Numbered from the stretch's first letter, positions 52,523-62,388 are shown. The stretch is DNA of 64,000 nt from Bin55 sp964511425 (GCA_964511425.1 CAZEFI010000001.1:1-64000), one strand, 5' to 3'. Translations and numbers: made by a program. Notes: generated by a model not told the origin, from the sequence alone.

Positions 52523-55500
52523 TTATTCTTCGATAATCTGTTCATCATCGGTTGATTCTCGTGTTAAATCATCTTCAAAAACACCGATGAGTTCTATTTC
52601 AGGGTTTTTAAAAGTCCCCTCAACTTTGTATTTTGCACTTGAGATTCGATCTAGTTGAGTGCGAAATATCCTACTACCGATAATCGTGCCGAGAAACGCG
52701 GTTGGATTACCCGTAATCAATGCAACATACCACTTTAAGTTATTGGTCAACGGTAACTGCACGACTACGTCCATGTCCAGACTTTCATCGGCCAAATTTG
52801 CATTACCACTAAACCGAATTTCAGAACTGCGTCCCTTAATGTGAATCGGTTCCTGAATAATCACCCGGGAACTCTCTAAAGAGACGTCGTACAAAATTCG
52901 ATCGAAGTTAAAGCCTCTCGAAAACATCGCGGTTGGATCGAAATCCATCCGTTGAACAATCGGAGCGATGTTAAACATACTGAGCAATCGGAGTATACCT
53001 TGACCGGCTTCCACTTCCAATAATGTCCCAGTGTTAGCATCGCCGTGTATTCTCCCATTCATCTTCAAGGGGTTAACATCGAAAGGTGATCCTGGCCATG
53101 TCAAATCGGTGTTAACGGTGAAGTCCTTACTTTCAATTTCAGCATCGACACCAAAAGCGGGTAACACTGTGAGAAGATTGTTCCCTTTAATGGTTCCTTC
53201 AAATCTAGTCTCGTTTAAGTGGGTGTCCCAAACAAGACCCGAGTACTCTCTAGTGTCTAAATTCACGCCGCGAAAATCTGCCACAATATTCTGTAAATGA
53301 ATATGTTGACCGTTAGAACCAAGAGCAAAATTCCACGAGCCGTATTCTTCGGCCTCTCCATTTTCGTCAAACATATACAATTCCCGAACGTCGACATTGA
53401 CGGGGGGTAACTTTAGGAAAACACCAGGATTCAAGTTTGTATTGGCCGGTGTGTCAAAAGCACTATACCACAACCGCAGTTGTTCAATATATAGATGCCA
53501 ATCTTCGCCTTTGTCTCGAGCCAGTGTTGCTTTCCCTTCTTCCGCGTGAACATCCAGAGCGGAACTCGAACCACCAAAGGTGCCATCCAACACCAATTCA
53601 TGCAACTGGAACTGCCCTCTAACTAATTTTTCAATAGAAAGATCAGCAAACTCAAGGTTTAGACCCGTCGGAAATGCAGCATCTGACAACTGGTCCGTCG
53701 CGAAGACGAGCTCCGATAAATTCCCAGATACGAGCCAATCTCTTGTTGTTTGGGACAACCCCAGAGGGCTTGTATTGATACCGATGCTTCCGCGTACTGA
53801 CGAATCTTTTGCGAAAACTGTGCGAACCTGTAATGGGTCCGTGGTAACTTCGACAATTACCGGATTGTCCAACGTAATGCGTACATGCATTGGTCGGTTT
53901 TGTTCAGTTTTTTTGTGAAACGGTTTGGGTAATGTAATTGCGACCCCAGTCAAATTAGTATGAACATCAACAGTCGAACGAGCATCCCCCGATAATGGAA
54001 AAACGATCTCACCATTTAATTGAGAGGTACCGCTTGCAATTGTGCGTAGCCAATCGCCTGTTAGGTGAGAAATGGTCGCTATCGACGTATTCGATTCGAA
54101 CGAAATGACAGCTTCATCCAATGAAGATAATCCAGCGCGAGAACTTAGTTCGAAAATCACGGGTTCTTCATAAAATTTACCGGTTAGTTGCGAGCTCGTA
54201 AATTGGTCTGGATACTGATAACCTATACTTCCAAACACGTCATCAAGTTGAACATTTACCTGTTTTACATCTAAAGAGACATCAGCTAGAACGACATCAA
54301 GCTTGACATCCCACTCACCTTCCTTTCCCCCATCTAGCGGTACCAACAGCGTGCCTTCTAGGTCTAAAGCACCGGTTCCGTCAAATTGCAATGGATCAAA
54401 AGGTAGATATTCTGACAACGGACTTTCAACAATATAACTCTGAAGCAACAAAAATGTCATATCAACGATAAAGTTCACTTCAAGAGACGGTTTAGAGAAT
54501 GGAAGAAATACCGTACCCTGCTCGATGTGATTTCCATGTGAGTAAGCGGAGGCAACCTCAATCTCAAGCGCATCCTGCGTAAGCCAAAGCTCTCCTGAAC
54601 CTTGCACAACTTCTGGCCATTTTTCGTAGAAAGTTACTTCCGCATCAGAAAACGGTGCCCGAACCTCCAAGGTAAAAGTTGCATCTTCGTGCCGACCATT
54701 TGAGATTTGAGCAACGCGCACTCTCGCGTCGTCAAAGTGCCCCTTGTGTATGGACTCGTCGATCCATCGATACGCCGGCACCGAGACAAATGATTCCACA
54801 TACGGCAGTATGTGTGCCGTTGACACACTTGGTACATCAAGTGAGAGTCTAAACCACCCTTGTCGCGTCGTAAAGTCTTCGCCAATTCCAATACTGAAAT
54901 CGACAGATTCAGAATCCGACACAGGAACCCACGCACCCGTTAAAGAGCAACCCAAATGGTATCGGTTCCAGGTTCCTATACCGGATATGTCGACCATCCT
55001 GAGCGATAAAGGTACTGAAAAAATTCGTTCGTTGGCAACCAGGACTTCTCGCGCCGTGGTTTCAGCTTGAATCAATGACCCTCGCCCAGTGATTTTTGCA
55101 GATGCCAAAGCAAGTGTCGGAAATCCGGCATGCTGCCGAGTACGAAATTCATCGACTTCAATGCCGTACGTAAAACCGTTTTGACCCCACAACCATTGCA
55201 CTGAAGTCAGGGCTCCTGTAGGTGCTAATCCAACTATCCATTCTTGTATAGGGTGATCGTGGACCCCAAAAATAGACATAAACGCCTGTATTGAGTCAAC
55301 GTCCACGCCCTGACTCCAACCGTGTGTGTAGTCTGAATCTAGATCCTGACGGACGAAATGATCTACGGTGCCAAGTACATTCGCATCGTCGTCCAATAAC
55401 ATCGCGACAATTTTTCCAGAGTTCACAGTTTCTTGAAGTTTGAAACCCAAGTCCATAAACAGTTTTTGCGATTCACCCAGATGTACCCGTGGTTGAACAT

Positions 55501-56251
55501 CCACTGTACCTACTAGTGAGGCATTGGTAGACGTTCCATTCATCAAGATCTGAGCGTTGATCAACGACTCGTCAATGAAGTTCCAACCAAGTAAAGCGGT
55601 TGGGACGACAAAGTCATGCGCTTGGATGTTAAGTAGGCGTTCTTCTGACCTTCGCCAAAAACCCCTCGCCGTTGCTTCGTAGAGAAGAGATATTGAACAG
55701 GTGCTACACTCCCCAAGCTCCCGAATTGTAGCGTGCAAACGGTACACGTTGTCTCGTTTTAAGGTCCGCAAAAATCCTTCGTGCTGAGAACGGACAGAGC
55801 CACAAGTTATCGAACTTGAGAACGATACATCGATGTTGTCTGAGTATCGGAGAATCGTATCAATTCCAAGGGATTCACCAGCGACCTTAGGGAATTCGAT
55901 CGTGCAGGCGGAACTTTGCTTCATTTCGAACGTTACCTGCGCTATCTGAATAGTTCTAAAAGCGTATGTATTGTGCCAAAATGAACTCAATGTATCGAGT
56001 TCTGCAGTGACGTCTTCGACGAGCAAATGAGAACCCGAAATGCTCCCTATTTCAACTACGGGATTAATCCCACGCCACTTGATTTTTAGATCGGAGAACT
56101 CTAGGTTTTGCCCGGCAAACCATCCATTTACGTAGTGGACGTAGTGAGGTGCGAACAAGGACCCAATGCGTGCCAGAGTGAACAAGACGGCAAAAACCAC
56201 TACTAAAATAGCAATCCCGCTAAAGATAATTCTTTGGAGCGTTTTCAGCAC
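52523..56251 (-). CDS. yhdP: YhdP/AsmA-like large envelope protein (DUF3971)
   Basis: A 1242-residue inner-membrane-anchored periplasmic protein of the AsmA/TamB superfamily. One N-terminal transmembrane helix (IIFSGIAILVVVFAVLFTLARIG) is followed by a very long periplasmic beta-strand-rich region that would form a hydrophobic groove. C-terminal motifs WPGSPFDVNPLKMNGRIHGDANTGTLLEVEAGQGILRLLSMFNIAPIVQRMDFDPTAMFSRGFNFDRI and QLPLTNNLKWYVALITGNPTAFLGTIIGSRIF match YhdP/AsmA-2. It probably moves phospholipids between membranes. The usual tldD adjacency supports the call. Confidence 0.93.
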   Translation of the reverse strand: MLKTLQRIIFSGIAILVVVFAVLFTLARIGSLFAPHYVHYVNGWFAGQNLEFSDLKIKWRGINPVVEIGSISGSHLLVEDVTAELDTLSSFWHNTYAFRTIQIAQVTFEMKQSSACTIEFPKVAGESLGIDTILRYSDNIDVSFSSSITCGSVRSQHEGFLRTLKRDNVYRLHATIRELGECSTCSISLLYEATARGFWRRSEERLLNIQAHDFVVPTALLGWNFIDESLINAQILMNGTSTNASLVGTVDVQPRVHLGESQKLFMDLGFKLQETVNSGKIVAMLLDDDANVLGTVDHFVRQDLDSDYTHGWSQGVDVDSIQAFMSIFGVHDHPIQEWIVGLAPTGALTSVQWLWGQNGFTYGIEVDEFRTRQHAGFPTLALASAKITGRGSLIQAETTAREVLVANERIFSVPLSLRMVDISGIGTWNRYHLGCSLTGAWVPVSDSESVDFSIGIGEDFTTRQGWFRLSLDVPSVSTAHILPYVESFVSVPAYRWIDESIHKGHFDDARVRVAQISNGRHEDATFTLEVRAPFSDAEVTFYEKWPEVVQGSGELWLTQDALEIEVASAYSHGNHIEQGTVFLPFSKPSLEVNFIVDMTFLLLQSYIVESPLSEYLPFDPLQFDGTGALDLEGTLLVPLDGGKEGEWDVKLDVVLADVSLDVKQVNVQLDDVFGSIGYQYPDQFTSSQLTGKFYEEPVIFELSSRAGLSSLDEAVISFESNTSIATISHLTGDWLRTIASGTSQLNGEIVFPLSGDARSTVDVHTNLTGVAITLPKPFHKKTEQNRPMHVRITLDNPVIVEVTTDPLQVRTVFAKDSSVRGSIGINTSPLGLSQTTRDWLVSGNLSELVFATDQLSDAAFPTGLNLEFADLSIEKLVRGQFQLHELVLDGTFGGSSSALDVHAEEGKATLARDKGEDWHLYIEQLRLWYSAFDTPANTNLNPGVFLKLPPVNVDVRELYMFDENGEAEEYGSWNFALGSNGQHIHLQNIVADFRGVNLDTREYSGLVWDTHLNETRFEGTIKGNNLLTVLPAFGVDAEIESKDFTVNTDLTWPGSPFDVNPLKMNGRIHGDANTGTLLEVEAGQGILRLLSMFNIAPIVQRMDFDPTAMFSRGFNFDRILYDVSLESSRVIIQEPIHIKGRSSEIRFSGNANLADESLDMDVVVQLPLTNNLKWYVALITGNPTAFLGTIIGSRIFRTQLDRISSAKYKVEGTFKNPEIELIGVFEDDLTRESTDDEQIIEE

Positions 56252-56359
56252 AATGCTGTTTTTCCTACCTTAGGTAGCGTGCGATAGTTCGTATTGCGAT
56301 CATACATCCTCAGTTGTGCATACTTCCGTAAATTTTGAATTTAATCGATTCCGCGAAAT

Positions 56360-56839
56360 TTAAAAGGACACTTCGGTTTCTTCGGGCACCAACCAACGAT
56401 CAAGTAAAAATACGACAACGATCCAAAGTACGAGGGTGCCCACTACTGAGTATACGAGAATTAGTGGTGATGGTAGGGTCGTATGTTCAAAAAACACTAG
56501 GCTCAAGTAACGAAGAAGTTCGGCGAAGACACTCGCGGCACTTAAACCAGCAATTTGAAACTTTAGGACGGGTTTGTTTTCTCGCTTCGGAATTCTCATT
56601 CCTAAATAAGTGATGAGGCAAAGAATGAAAGAGTTCAATCCAAATGGATAGACATAGAGTGTATCGAGAAAAAAACCTGTAGCAAAAGGTATCAACAACG
56701 ATACCTTAGAGTTCGTACTAGTAGCCCAGTAGAAACACACAAGCAATGCAACATTTGGTGTGAAGTAACTTACGACTTCGGGTAGGAATGCAGGACTGTC
56801 AATAGCCGAAACAAACACGCTTAGTGCTGCGGTCATCAA
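56360..56839 (-). CDS. mreD: Rod shape-determining protein MreD
   Basis: A 159-residue inner-membrane protein of the elongasome with about five hydrophobic helices (LLVCFYWATSTNSKVSLLIPFATGFFLDTLYVYPFGLNSFILCLITYLG). The sequence FFLDTLYVYPFGLNSF is the family landmark. It follows mreC by 10 bp on the minus strand. The gene has little conservation outside membrane segments; the call rests on topology and context. The usual maf and rng genes do not follow; yhdP is the next gene 108 bp on. Confidence 0.9.
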   Translation of the reverse strand: MMTAALSVFVSAIDSPAFLPEVVSYFTPNVALLVCFYWATSTNSKVSLLIPFATGFFLDTLYVYPFGLNSFILCLITYLGMRIPKRENKPVLKFQIAGLSAASVFAELLRYLSLVFFEHTTLPSPLILVYSVVGTLVLWIVVVFLLDRWLVPEETEVSF

Positions 56840-56849
56840 AAATCCAATG

Positions 56850-57689
56850 TTATTCCGAGGGAGTTGCAGGATACGTTGCTCTGGTAACGATCATAATAAA
56901 ACGACGACGATGAAGCTTGGCGAACGGTTCAACAGTAACTCGGATCGCTACCCCAGATTCATCGAATTCGAGGGTGGTTACTAAACCTACGGGGTAACCA
57001 TATGGAAAAGTACCTCCCAAACCAGACGCGATCAATAAGTCTCCTTCTGCCACATCAGCGGTCACTTCGATGTGTTCCAACGTGAGATGTTTTGAATCCC
57101 CAATCCCCGTCAACACCGCGTGAAGACCGGATCGTTCAATTCTTACTGGTACCGCAATTCGCTTATCTGTGATCATGAGTACCCTACTCGTGTAAGGCAA
57201 TACTTCTACGATTTGCCCAAAAACCCCCGAAGCATCCAGTACAGCAGAGCCTTTTTTTACGCCGTGAGCACGTCCTCGGTTTACCGTAATTTCATCTCGA
57301 GCCGGTGATGCAATCGGCGCAGCTAATTCCGCGATGACATACGATAGACGTGGTTCCTGCAGACGAATACCCAGTAATTCTCGAAGTTCAACATTTGACT
57401 CCTCAAGTGCTCGTAACTGTGCATTACGCGCAGAGAGCTGTTGGACCGTGCTCTCCAACTCTTCATTTCGGCTCAGAAGTTCGTTTCGATCGCTCAAGTA
57501 ATTGCTTGAGAATGTAATAATGTCTTCGTATCCATTAGCGACCCGTTGTACCCCAATAGTAACCCAGGTAACCAACTGTCTTGGATGACTCAACCAGTTC
57601 GTAAAGTACTCTAACGAAATACAAATCAAGGAAACGGAGCAAAGTAGCACCAAAGTGTGGACATTCGAAGTTTGAGGTGCGGTGGACAT
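56850..57689 (-). CDS. mreC: Rod shape-determining protein MreC
   Basis: Bitopic periplasmic protein that activates PBP2-RodA in rod elongation. An N-terminal helix (TLVLLCSVSLICISLEYFTNWL) leads into a coiled coil (LLSRNEELESTVQQLSARNAQLRALEESNVELRELLG, about residues 70-110) and the two six-stranded beta-barrel domains: VIAELAAPIASPARDEITVNRGRAHGVKKGSAVLDASGVFGQIVEVLPYTSRVLMITD, then GDLLIASGLGGTFPYGYPVGLV. Length 279 residues is usual. It lies 105 bp after mreB with a terminator between. Confidence 0.95.
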   Translation of the reverse strand: MSTAPQTSNVHTLVLLCSVSLICISLEYFTNWLSHPRQLVTWVTIGVQRVANGYEDIITFSSNYLSDRNELLSRNEELESTVQQLSARNAQLRALEESNVELRELLGIRLQEPRLSYVIAELAAPIASPARDEITVNRGRAHGVKKGSAVLDASGVFGQIVEVLPYTSRVLMITDKRIAVPVRIERSGLHAVLTGIGDSKHLTLEHIEVTADVAEGDLLIASGLGGTFPYGYPVGLVTTLEFDESGVAIRVTVEPFAKLHRRRFIMIVTRATYPATPSE

Positions 57690-57753
57690 TTAAGCTAGAA
57701 ACTACGTATGAAGCATCTTCGGCGTTGCTTAGATTTAGATTCTAGTAGTTTCA

Positions 57754-57787
57754 AAACGACCCAGCGTGGTTCCACGCGAGTTGTTTT
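57754..57787 (-). terminator. Strong bidirectional terminator/attenuator after mreB
   Basis: AAAACGAC at 57754-57761 pairs with GTTGTTTT at 57780-57787 (one wobble), and GCGTGG/CCACGC (57764-57769, 57772-57777) forms the stem around a TT turn. On the minus strand the T-run GTCGTTTT follows the stem. It sits between mreB and mreC, so it could end most mreB transcripts and let the rest read into mreCD, giving more MreB than MreC/D. Confidence 0.65.
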
Positions 57788-57794
57788 TATGAAG

Positions 57795-58817
57795 TCAAAT
57801 GACCAAGCTGTCCAGATAGTCGAACTCAAGAATTTGGCCACATCCTTTCGCAACACAACTTAGGGGGTCATCCGCGACCAGCACGGGCATCCCTGTTTCA
57901 CGCTTCAACAATTCGTCCAATCCATTGAGTAAAGCACCGCCACCAGTTAGCATGATACCACTATTTGCGATGTCCGCAGCTAACTCCGGCGGGCATCGTT
58001 GCAGAACAGATAGTACTGCACCCACAACTTTGGTCGTTGCTGAAGAATAGAGAGCTTCTACCATATCGTCACTGTTTAGACGAAAGGTTCGAGGTATTCC
58101 CTGTGCTAAATCGTGACCAATCACCGTGACCTCTTGCACTTCATCAACAGATATTGCGGTACCAATTTGAATTTTGATTTGTTCTGCTGTGGTTTCCCCA
58201 ACGACACATCCTTCCTTACGTCGTATGTACTGAATGACCGCGTTATTAAATTCGTCTCCACCAACTCGGATACTCTCTGAAACGACAATGCCGTTCAATG
58301 CAATTATGGCAATATCGGTAGTTCCGCCGCCGATATCGACCACCATAGAACCATTGGCATCCTGGATATTGAGCTCCGCCCCGACCGCAGCTGCTAGTGG
58401 TTCTTCTATTAAAAACACCTCACGCGCACCCGCTCCAAGAACCGTGTCTTTAATTGCCTTCTTTTCTACTTCAGTGGATTTACATGGCATGCAGACGAGT
58501 ACTCGGGGGCTCCCAGAAAAAAACTTATTCCCAGTGGCACGTTCCATGAAATATCGCAACATCGTACTTGTGGCTCGAAAGTCTGCGATATGACCATCTT
58601 TCATGGGTCGCGTAACCAATATAGCATCGGGTGTTCTTCCCAACATCGTCCTCGCTTTCTTCCCCAATGCGACAATGGAGTTGTCGTTGACTCGCGTTGC
58701 TACTACCGAAGGTTCATTAAGAACGACGCCTTTGTTCTTAACGAAAATCAACGTGTTTGCCGTCCCCAAATCAATTGACATGTCAGGGGAAAATATACCG
58801 CGAATTGCTTTCAACAT
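57795..58817 (-). CDS. mreB: Rod shape-determining actin-like protein MreB
   Basis: Actin-homologue that forms membrane-associated filaments and guides lateral wall synthesis. ATP-site motifs are exact: SIDLGTANTLIFVKNKGVVLNEPSVVA, VLVCMPCKSTEVEKKAIKDTVLGAGAREVFLIEEPLAAAVGA, DIGGGTTDIAIIALNG, and SGIMLTGGGALLNGLDELL. The N-terminal MLKAIRGIF is the amphipathic membrane anchor. Length 340 residues (E. coli 347). First gene of mreBCD; divergent to gatC. Confidence 0.98.
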   Translation of the reverse strand: MLKAIRGIFSPDMSIDLGTANTLIFVKNKGVVLNEPSVVATRVNDNSIVALGKKARTMLGRTPDAILVTRPMKDGHIADFRATSTMLRYFMERATGNKFFSGSPRVLVCMPCKSTEVEKKAIKDTVLGAGAREVFLIEEPLAAAVGAELNIQDANGSMVVDIGGGTTDIAIIALNGIVVSESIRVGGDEFNNAVIQYIRRKEGCVVGETTAEQIKIQIGTAISVDEVQEVTVIGHDLAQGIPRTFRLNSDDMVEALYSSATTKVVGAVLSVLQRCPPELAADIANSGIMLTGGGALLNGLDELLKRETGMPVLVADDPLSCVAKGCGQILEFDYLDSLVI

Positions 58818-59141
58818 AATTTGCTACTTTCTTTGAGTGCTTTCAATCTACGAGATGGTGCTATCGCGCACTGAAACGCCTAGGAAAACCGTCGACTACT
58901 CGTCTGGGCAGTTGTTGACGATGCAATATTGCGCGAGATATGTGGTGGTCTATCAGATTAGGTTTATATCATAAAAGAAACTCCGTCAGTTGCAATATGT
59001 TAGTACGCGTAATGCAGTATTTCCACGCAGATAGTACAAGAACATGTCATGCGAACGAGAAATGTACCAAAGGTATGTACATAACATTGCTACGAAGCTT
59101 CGTATAGACCCAATATAGATCCAATAATTCTGCTGTTCAGT
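58818..59141. promoter_or_regulatory. Divergent mreB/gatC control region with palindromes
   Basis: This 324-bp gene-free stretch should contain the promoters of both mreB (minus) and gatC (plus). Two inverted repeats stand out: TACGAAGCTTCGTA at 59091-59104, a perfect 14-bp palindrome, and ATGTAC (59062-59067) repeated as GTACAT (59077-59082). Either may be an operator for gatC. I cannot name the regulator. No ORF or structured RNA family was recognised. Confidence 0.5.
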
Positions 59142-59426
59142 ATGAATCGTAAACTCTTAGATGAGCTAACCTCAAAGTGCGCACTTGCGCTCAGTGCCAG
59201 CGAAAAGGAAAGAATGCTTAACGACTTAACATCAATTCTCGCATTCGTGGATCAAATACATACCTTCCCCACCGAGCACGTCGTTCCGCTCACGCATGCT
59301 GTTGACACAGGAATGACACGGAAAACCGATGAACCAGAACCGACAAAGAGTTCTGACTTGCTCGACAGTGAAACAACCGAATTCGTTGAGAAGTTTTACC
59401 TTGTACCGAAAGTAATCGAATCTTAG
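59142..59426 (+). CDS. gatC: Asp-tRNA(Asn)/Glu-tRNA(Gln) amidotransferase subunit C
   Basis: A 94-residue subunit that stabilises GatAB and assists folding. LTSKCALALSASEKERMLNDLTSILAFVDQIHTFPTEHVVPLTHAVDTGMTRKTDEPEP is typical (the ...IL-FV-QI... helix and the PLTH loop). Its stop TAG overlaps the gatA GTG by one base. The presence of gatCAB means Gln-tRNA and/or Asn-tRNA can be made by the transamidation route. Confidence 0.95.
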   Translation: MNRKLLDELTSKCALALSASEKERMLNDLTSILAFVDQIHTFPTEHVVPLTHAVDTGMTRKTDEPEPTKSSDLLDSETTEFVEKFYLVPKVIES

Positions 59427-60859
59427 TGGATTCGTTTCAATCTCTCGCGCAACTACGACGGTTGCTCAAAAACAAGCAGATAAGTGCGACGGAACTGTGT
59501 ACGTTTTATCTTGATCGTACCACCCGCTTCGATGATTGCTTAAACAGCTTCGTTTCAGTTGCAGCAGAGCAGGTACTCGCCACCGCGAAGATTGCGGACA
59601 AGACAATATCTAACAACCGCTCAAACACACTCACAGGAATTCCAATCGCCCACAAGGATGTTTTTTGCGTACGTCGGGAGCACACCACGTGTTGTTCAAA
59701 AATGTTGCGTTCGTTCGTTGCTCCGTACGACGCGACTGTTGTGTCAAAAATCGCCAAAGCTGGTGGAATCTATTTCGGTAAAACCAACATGGACGAGTTC
59801 GCGATGGGGACTAGCAATCAGACGAGTGCAATGGGTGCAGTGCGTAACCCATGGGACTACACCCGAGTTCCTGGGGGTTCTTCCGGAGGTTCAGCTGCAG
59901 CGGTCGCGGCAGGTCTGGTGCCCGCAGCTACTGGCTCTGATACAGGAGGGTCTATTCGACAACCTGCTTCATATTGTGGAATTACGGGTTTTAAACCGAC
60001 TTACGGGCGCGTATCACGTTTCGGAATGATCGCGTTTGCGTCTAGTCTAGATCAAGCTGGCACGCTCACACTTACTGCACAAGATGCAACTCTACTGTTT
60101 CAGATTATGCAAGGATACGATCAACACGATGCTACGAGCGTATCTGTATCCGTTCCCGGACGCACACACACAAGCCATCCGCTAACCATAGGATACGCAA
60201 TTTCGCTTATGGACGAGCTAGATTCATGTGTGGCGGCACGTATTGAGGATACTCGAAAAACATTAGAAAAACTGGGGCATCGGTTTGTCGATGTCGAGGT
60301 TTTCGATCAAGATGTATCACTGGCATGTTACTACGTTATTTCCTGTGCTGAAGCTTCTTCAAACCTTGCACGTTTCGATGGCATCCGATTCGGTACCCGA
60401 GCGCAGTCAGCAACAACGATCCAAGAGATGTACGAACAAACGAGAAATCAGGGATTCGGCGACGAAGTGAAACGTCGCCTCGTGGCTGGTACCTACTTTC
60501 TAACGAGCGATACAGCAGAGAGTTATTTCACGATCGCACAAAAGATTCGACGGATCATATTTGAGCTGTACGAAAGAGTATTTCAACAGGTCGATGTTGT
60601 GCTCGCACCGACTGCACCGTCAACTGCATTTCAACTCAACGAAGAACATGAACCAACAGAATTGTACCGTCAGGACCGATTCACTGTTCCAGCCAACTTG
60701 TGTGGACTACCTGCGATTAGCGTACCCAATGGAATGATCAATCAATTGCCAATCGGTGTGCAGTTCATCGGTCCGCGTTTTGGTGATGAGCGAGTACTAG
60801 ATCTAGCTACGCGGTTCCAAGAGGAAACTGCTTGGCATCAACAACATCCGGTGTTATGA
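59426..60859 (+). CDS. gatA: Asp-tRNA(Asn)/Glu-tRNA(Gln) amidotransferase subunit A
   Basis: Amidase-signature subunit that liberates ammonia from glutamine. The catalytic Lys-cisSer-Ser triad is present: lysine in TGIPIAHKDVFCV, cis-serine in TGSDTGGSIRQPAS and nucleophile serine in PGGSSGGSAAAVAAGLVPAATGSD. The NMDEFAMGTSNQTSAMGAVRNPWD segment is GatA-specific. Length 477 residues. GTG start at 59426, directly coupled to gatC and, by an ATGA overlap, to gatB. Confidence 0.97.
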   Translation: MDSFQSLAQLRRLLKNKQISATELCTFYLDRTTRFDDCLNSFVSVAAEQVLATAKIADKTISNNRSNTLTGIPIAHKDVFCVRREHTTCCSKMLRSFVAPYDATVVSKIAKAGGIYFGKTNMDEFAMGTSNQTSAMGAVRNPWDYTRVPGGSSGGSAAAVAAGLVPAATGSDTGGSIRQPASYCGITGFKPTYGRVSRFGMIAFASSLDQAGTLTLTAQDATLLFQIMQGYDQHDATSVSVSVPGRTHTSHPLTIGYAISLMDELDSCVAARIEDTRKTLEKLGHRFVDVEVFDQDVSLACYYVISCAEASSNLARFDGIRFGTRAQSATTIQEMYEQTRNQGFGDEVKRRLVAGTYFLTSDTAESYFTIAQKIRRIIFELYERVFQQVDVVLAPTAPSTAFQLNEEHEPTELYRQDRFTVPANLCGLPAISVPNGMINQLPIGVQFIGPRFGDERVLDLATRFQEETAWHQQHPVL

Positions 60860-62331
60860 CTAAAACAAACTCAGATTGGGAAGCAGTGATTGGTCTTGAA
60901 GTCCATGTGCAACTTAATACCCGCTCGAAGTTGTTTTCACGTACCCCGATCGAGAGTGAATCAGATTTACCGAACCAGAACGCTAATCTCGTCGATCTAG
61001 CATTTCCAGGCACTCTTCCTGTGCTCAATCAAGCTGTGCTTGAGAAAGCTATTCGATTTGGTCTTGCAATTGATGCACCAGTCGCGGGAGAGTGTGTTTT
61101 TGATAGAAAAAATTATTTCTATCCCGATCTACCGAAAGGATATCAGATTAGTCAATGTTCTGAGCCAATTGTTGGGTCTGGAGTGTTCCAACTATGGCTT
61201 GCAGACGGTCAATCCAAACCGATACAGATCCGTCAGGTGCACCTAGAAGAAGACGCAGGAAAGTCGATTCATGATCGATTCACCGATAAGACTGCGCTTG
61301 ACTTCAATCGAGCAGGTTCACCGTTAATGGAAATTGTTACCGAACCAGAGCTCAACAGTTCCATGGAGGCAGTCGCATGCTTTCGGCAACTACGTGCTCT
61401 GGTAGTTTGGCTCGATTTGTGCACTGGAAAGCTCTATCAGGGAGCGATGCGATGTGATGCGAACGTCTCTCTACGTCCAAGAGGGCACGAAAGATTCGGC
61501 ACACCCGTCGAACTCAAGAATCTGAATTCCTTTAAGTTCCTGGACAAGGCACTACGTTCGGAAATTGATCGACAGTCCTCGTTACTTTCAGCAGGAAAAG
61601 AAGTGCGACAGGAAACGAGGTGTTTTGACCTCGCGACCAATACCACACATCCAATGCGGCGTAAGGAACAGCCAAAGGATTATCGCTACTTTCGCGATCC
61701 TGATTTACCTCCAATTCCAATTTCCACGGCCTTTGTTAAAAGAATTGCAACTAGTACGCCAGAACTACCAGCCGCGAGACGAAAGCGATTCATGGACAGT
61801 TTCGGTTTAGAACCGGAGAGTGCCTACCGACTCACCCTCTATAAACCGATAGCGGATCTTTTCGAAGCGACAAATGAGATATGCAACCAGCCAAAAATAA
61901 CTGCGAACTGGATATTAGGTGAGTTAAATGCGGTAATGAAACTCGAGCATTCGGAACCCAAAAATGTCTCCGTTAAGCACGAACAACTCGCCCAACTGAT
62001 CATGAGAGTTAACGATGGGACTATTTCGATGACTACAGGAAAGAAGTTGTTACGTGAAGTTTGGGGCAACGAACATGAGATCGATCAAGTGATTCGTAAG
62101 CGAAGTCTTGCACAAGTGTCTGATGATGACAAAATTTCAAACTGGGTTGCGGAGGTTTTAGAAAAACACTTTGAACTTTTGCCAGATTTGATGAGCGGAG
62201 AGCAGAAACTCTATGAGTATCTCATTGGACAAGTTATGAAAATCTCTCGAGGAAAAGCCAATCCCCATCGGGTTCGAAAGTCTTTAGAGAATCATGTGCT
62301 TGAACATCGCAGACAAAACTACTCGGACTAG
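60856..62331 (+). CDS. gatB: Asp-tRNA(Asn)/Glu-tRNA(Gln) amidotransferase subunit B
   Basis: Kinase/tRNA-binding subunit that phosphorylates Glu-tRNA or Asp-tRNA and then amidates it. Signatures: EAVIGLEVHVQLNTRSKLFSRTP, LVDLAFPGTLPVLN, FDRKNYFYPDLPKGYQISQ, LEEDAGKSIHD, FNRAGSPLMEIVTEPEL and RCDANVSLRP. C-terminal YqeY-like domain from about residue 400. I chose the ATG at 60856, which overlaps the gatA TGA (ATGA); a longer frame from 60832 is less likely. Length 491 residues. Confidence 0.97.
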   Translation: MTKTNSDWEAVIGLEVHVQLNTRSKLFSRTPIESESDLPNQNANLVDLAFPGTLPVLNQAVLEKAIRFGLAIDAPVAGECVFDRKNYFYPDLPKGYQISQCSEPIVGSGVFQLWLADGQSKPIQIRQVHLEEDAGKSIHDRFTDKTALDFNRAGSPLMEIVTEPELNSSMEAVACFRQLRALVVWLDLCTGKLYQGAMRCDANVSLRPRGHERFGTPVELKNLNSFKFLDKALRSEIDRQSSLLSAGKEVRQETRCFDLATNTTHPMRRKEQPKDYRYFRDPDLPPIPISTAFVKRIATSTPELPAARRKRFMDSFGLEPESAYRLTLYKPIADLFEATNEICNQPKITANWILGELNAVMKLEHSEPKNVSVKHEQLAQLIMRVNDGTISMTTGKKLLREVWGNEHEIDQVIRKRSLAQVSDDDKISNWVAEVLEKHFELLPDLMSGEQKLYEYLIGQVMKISRGKANPHRVRKSLENHVLEHRRQNYSD

Positions 62332-62388
62332 ACCCGTTAGACTACGCGAACACTACACTAGTACAATATTCAAAGAAATACAACACCC

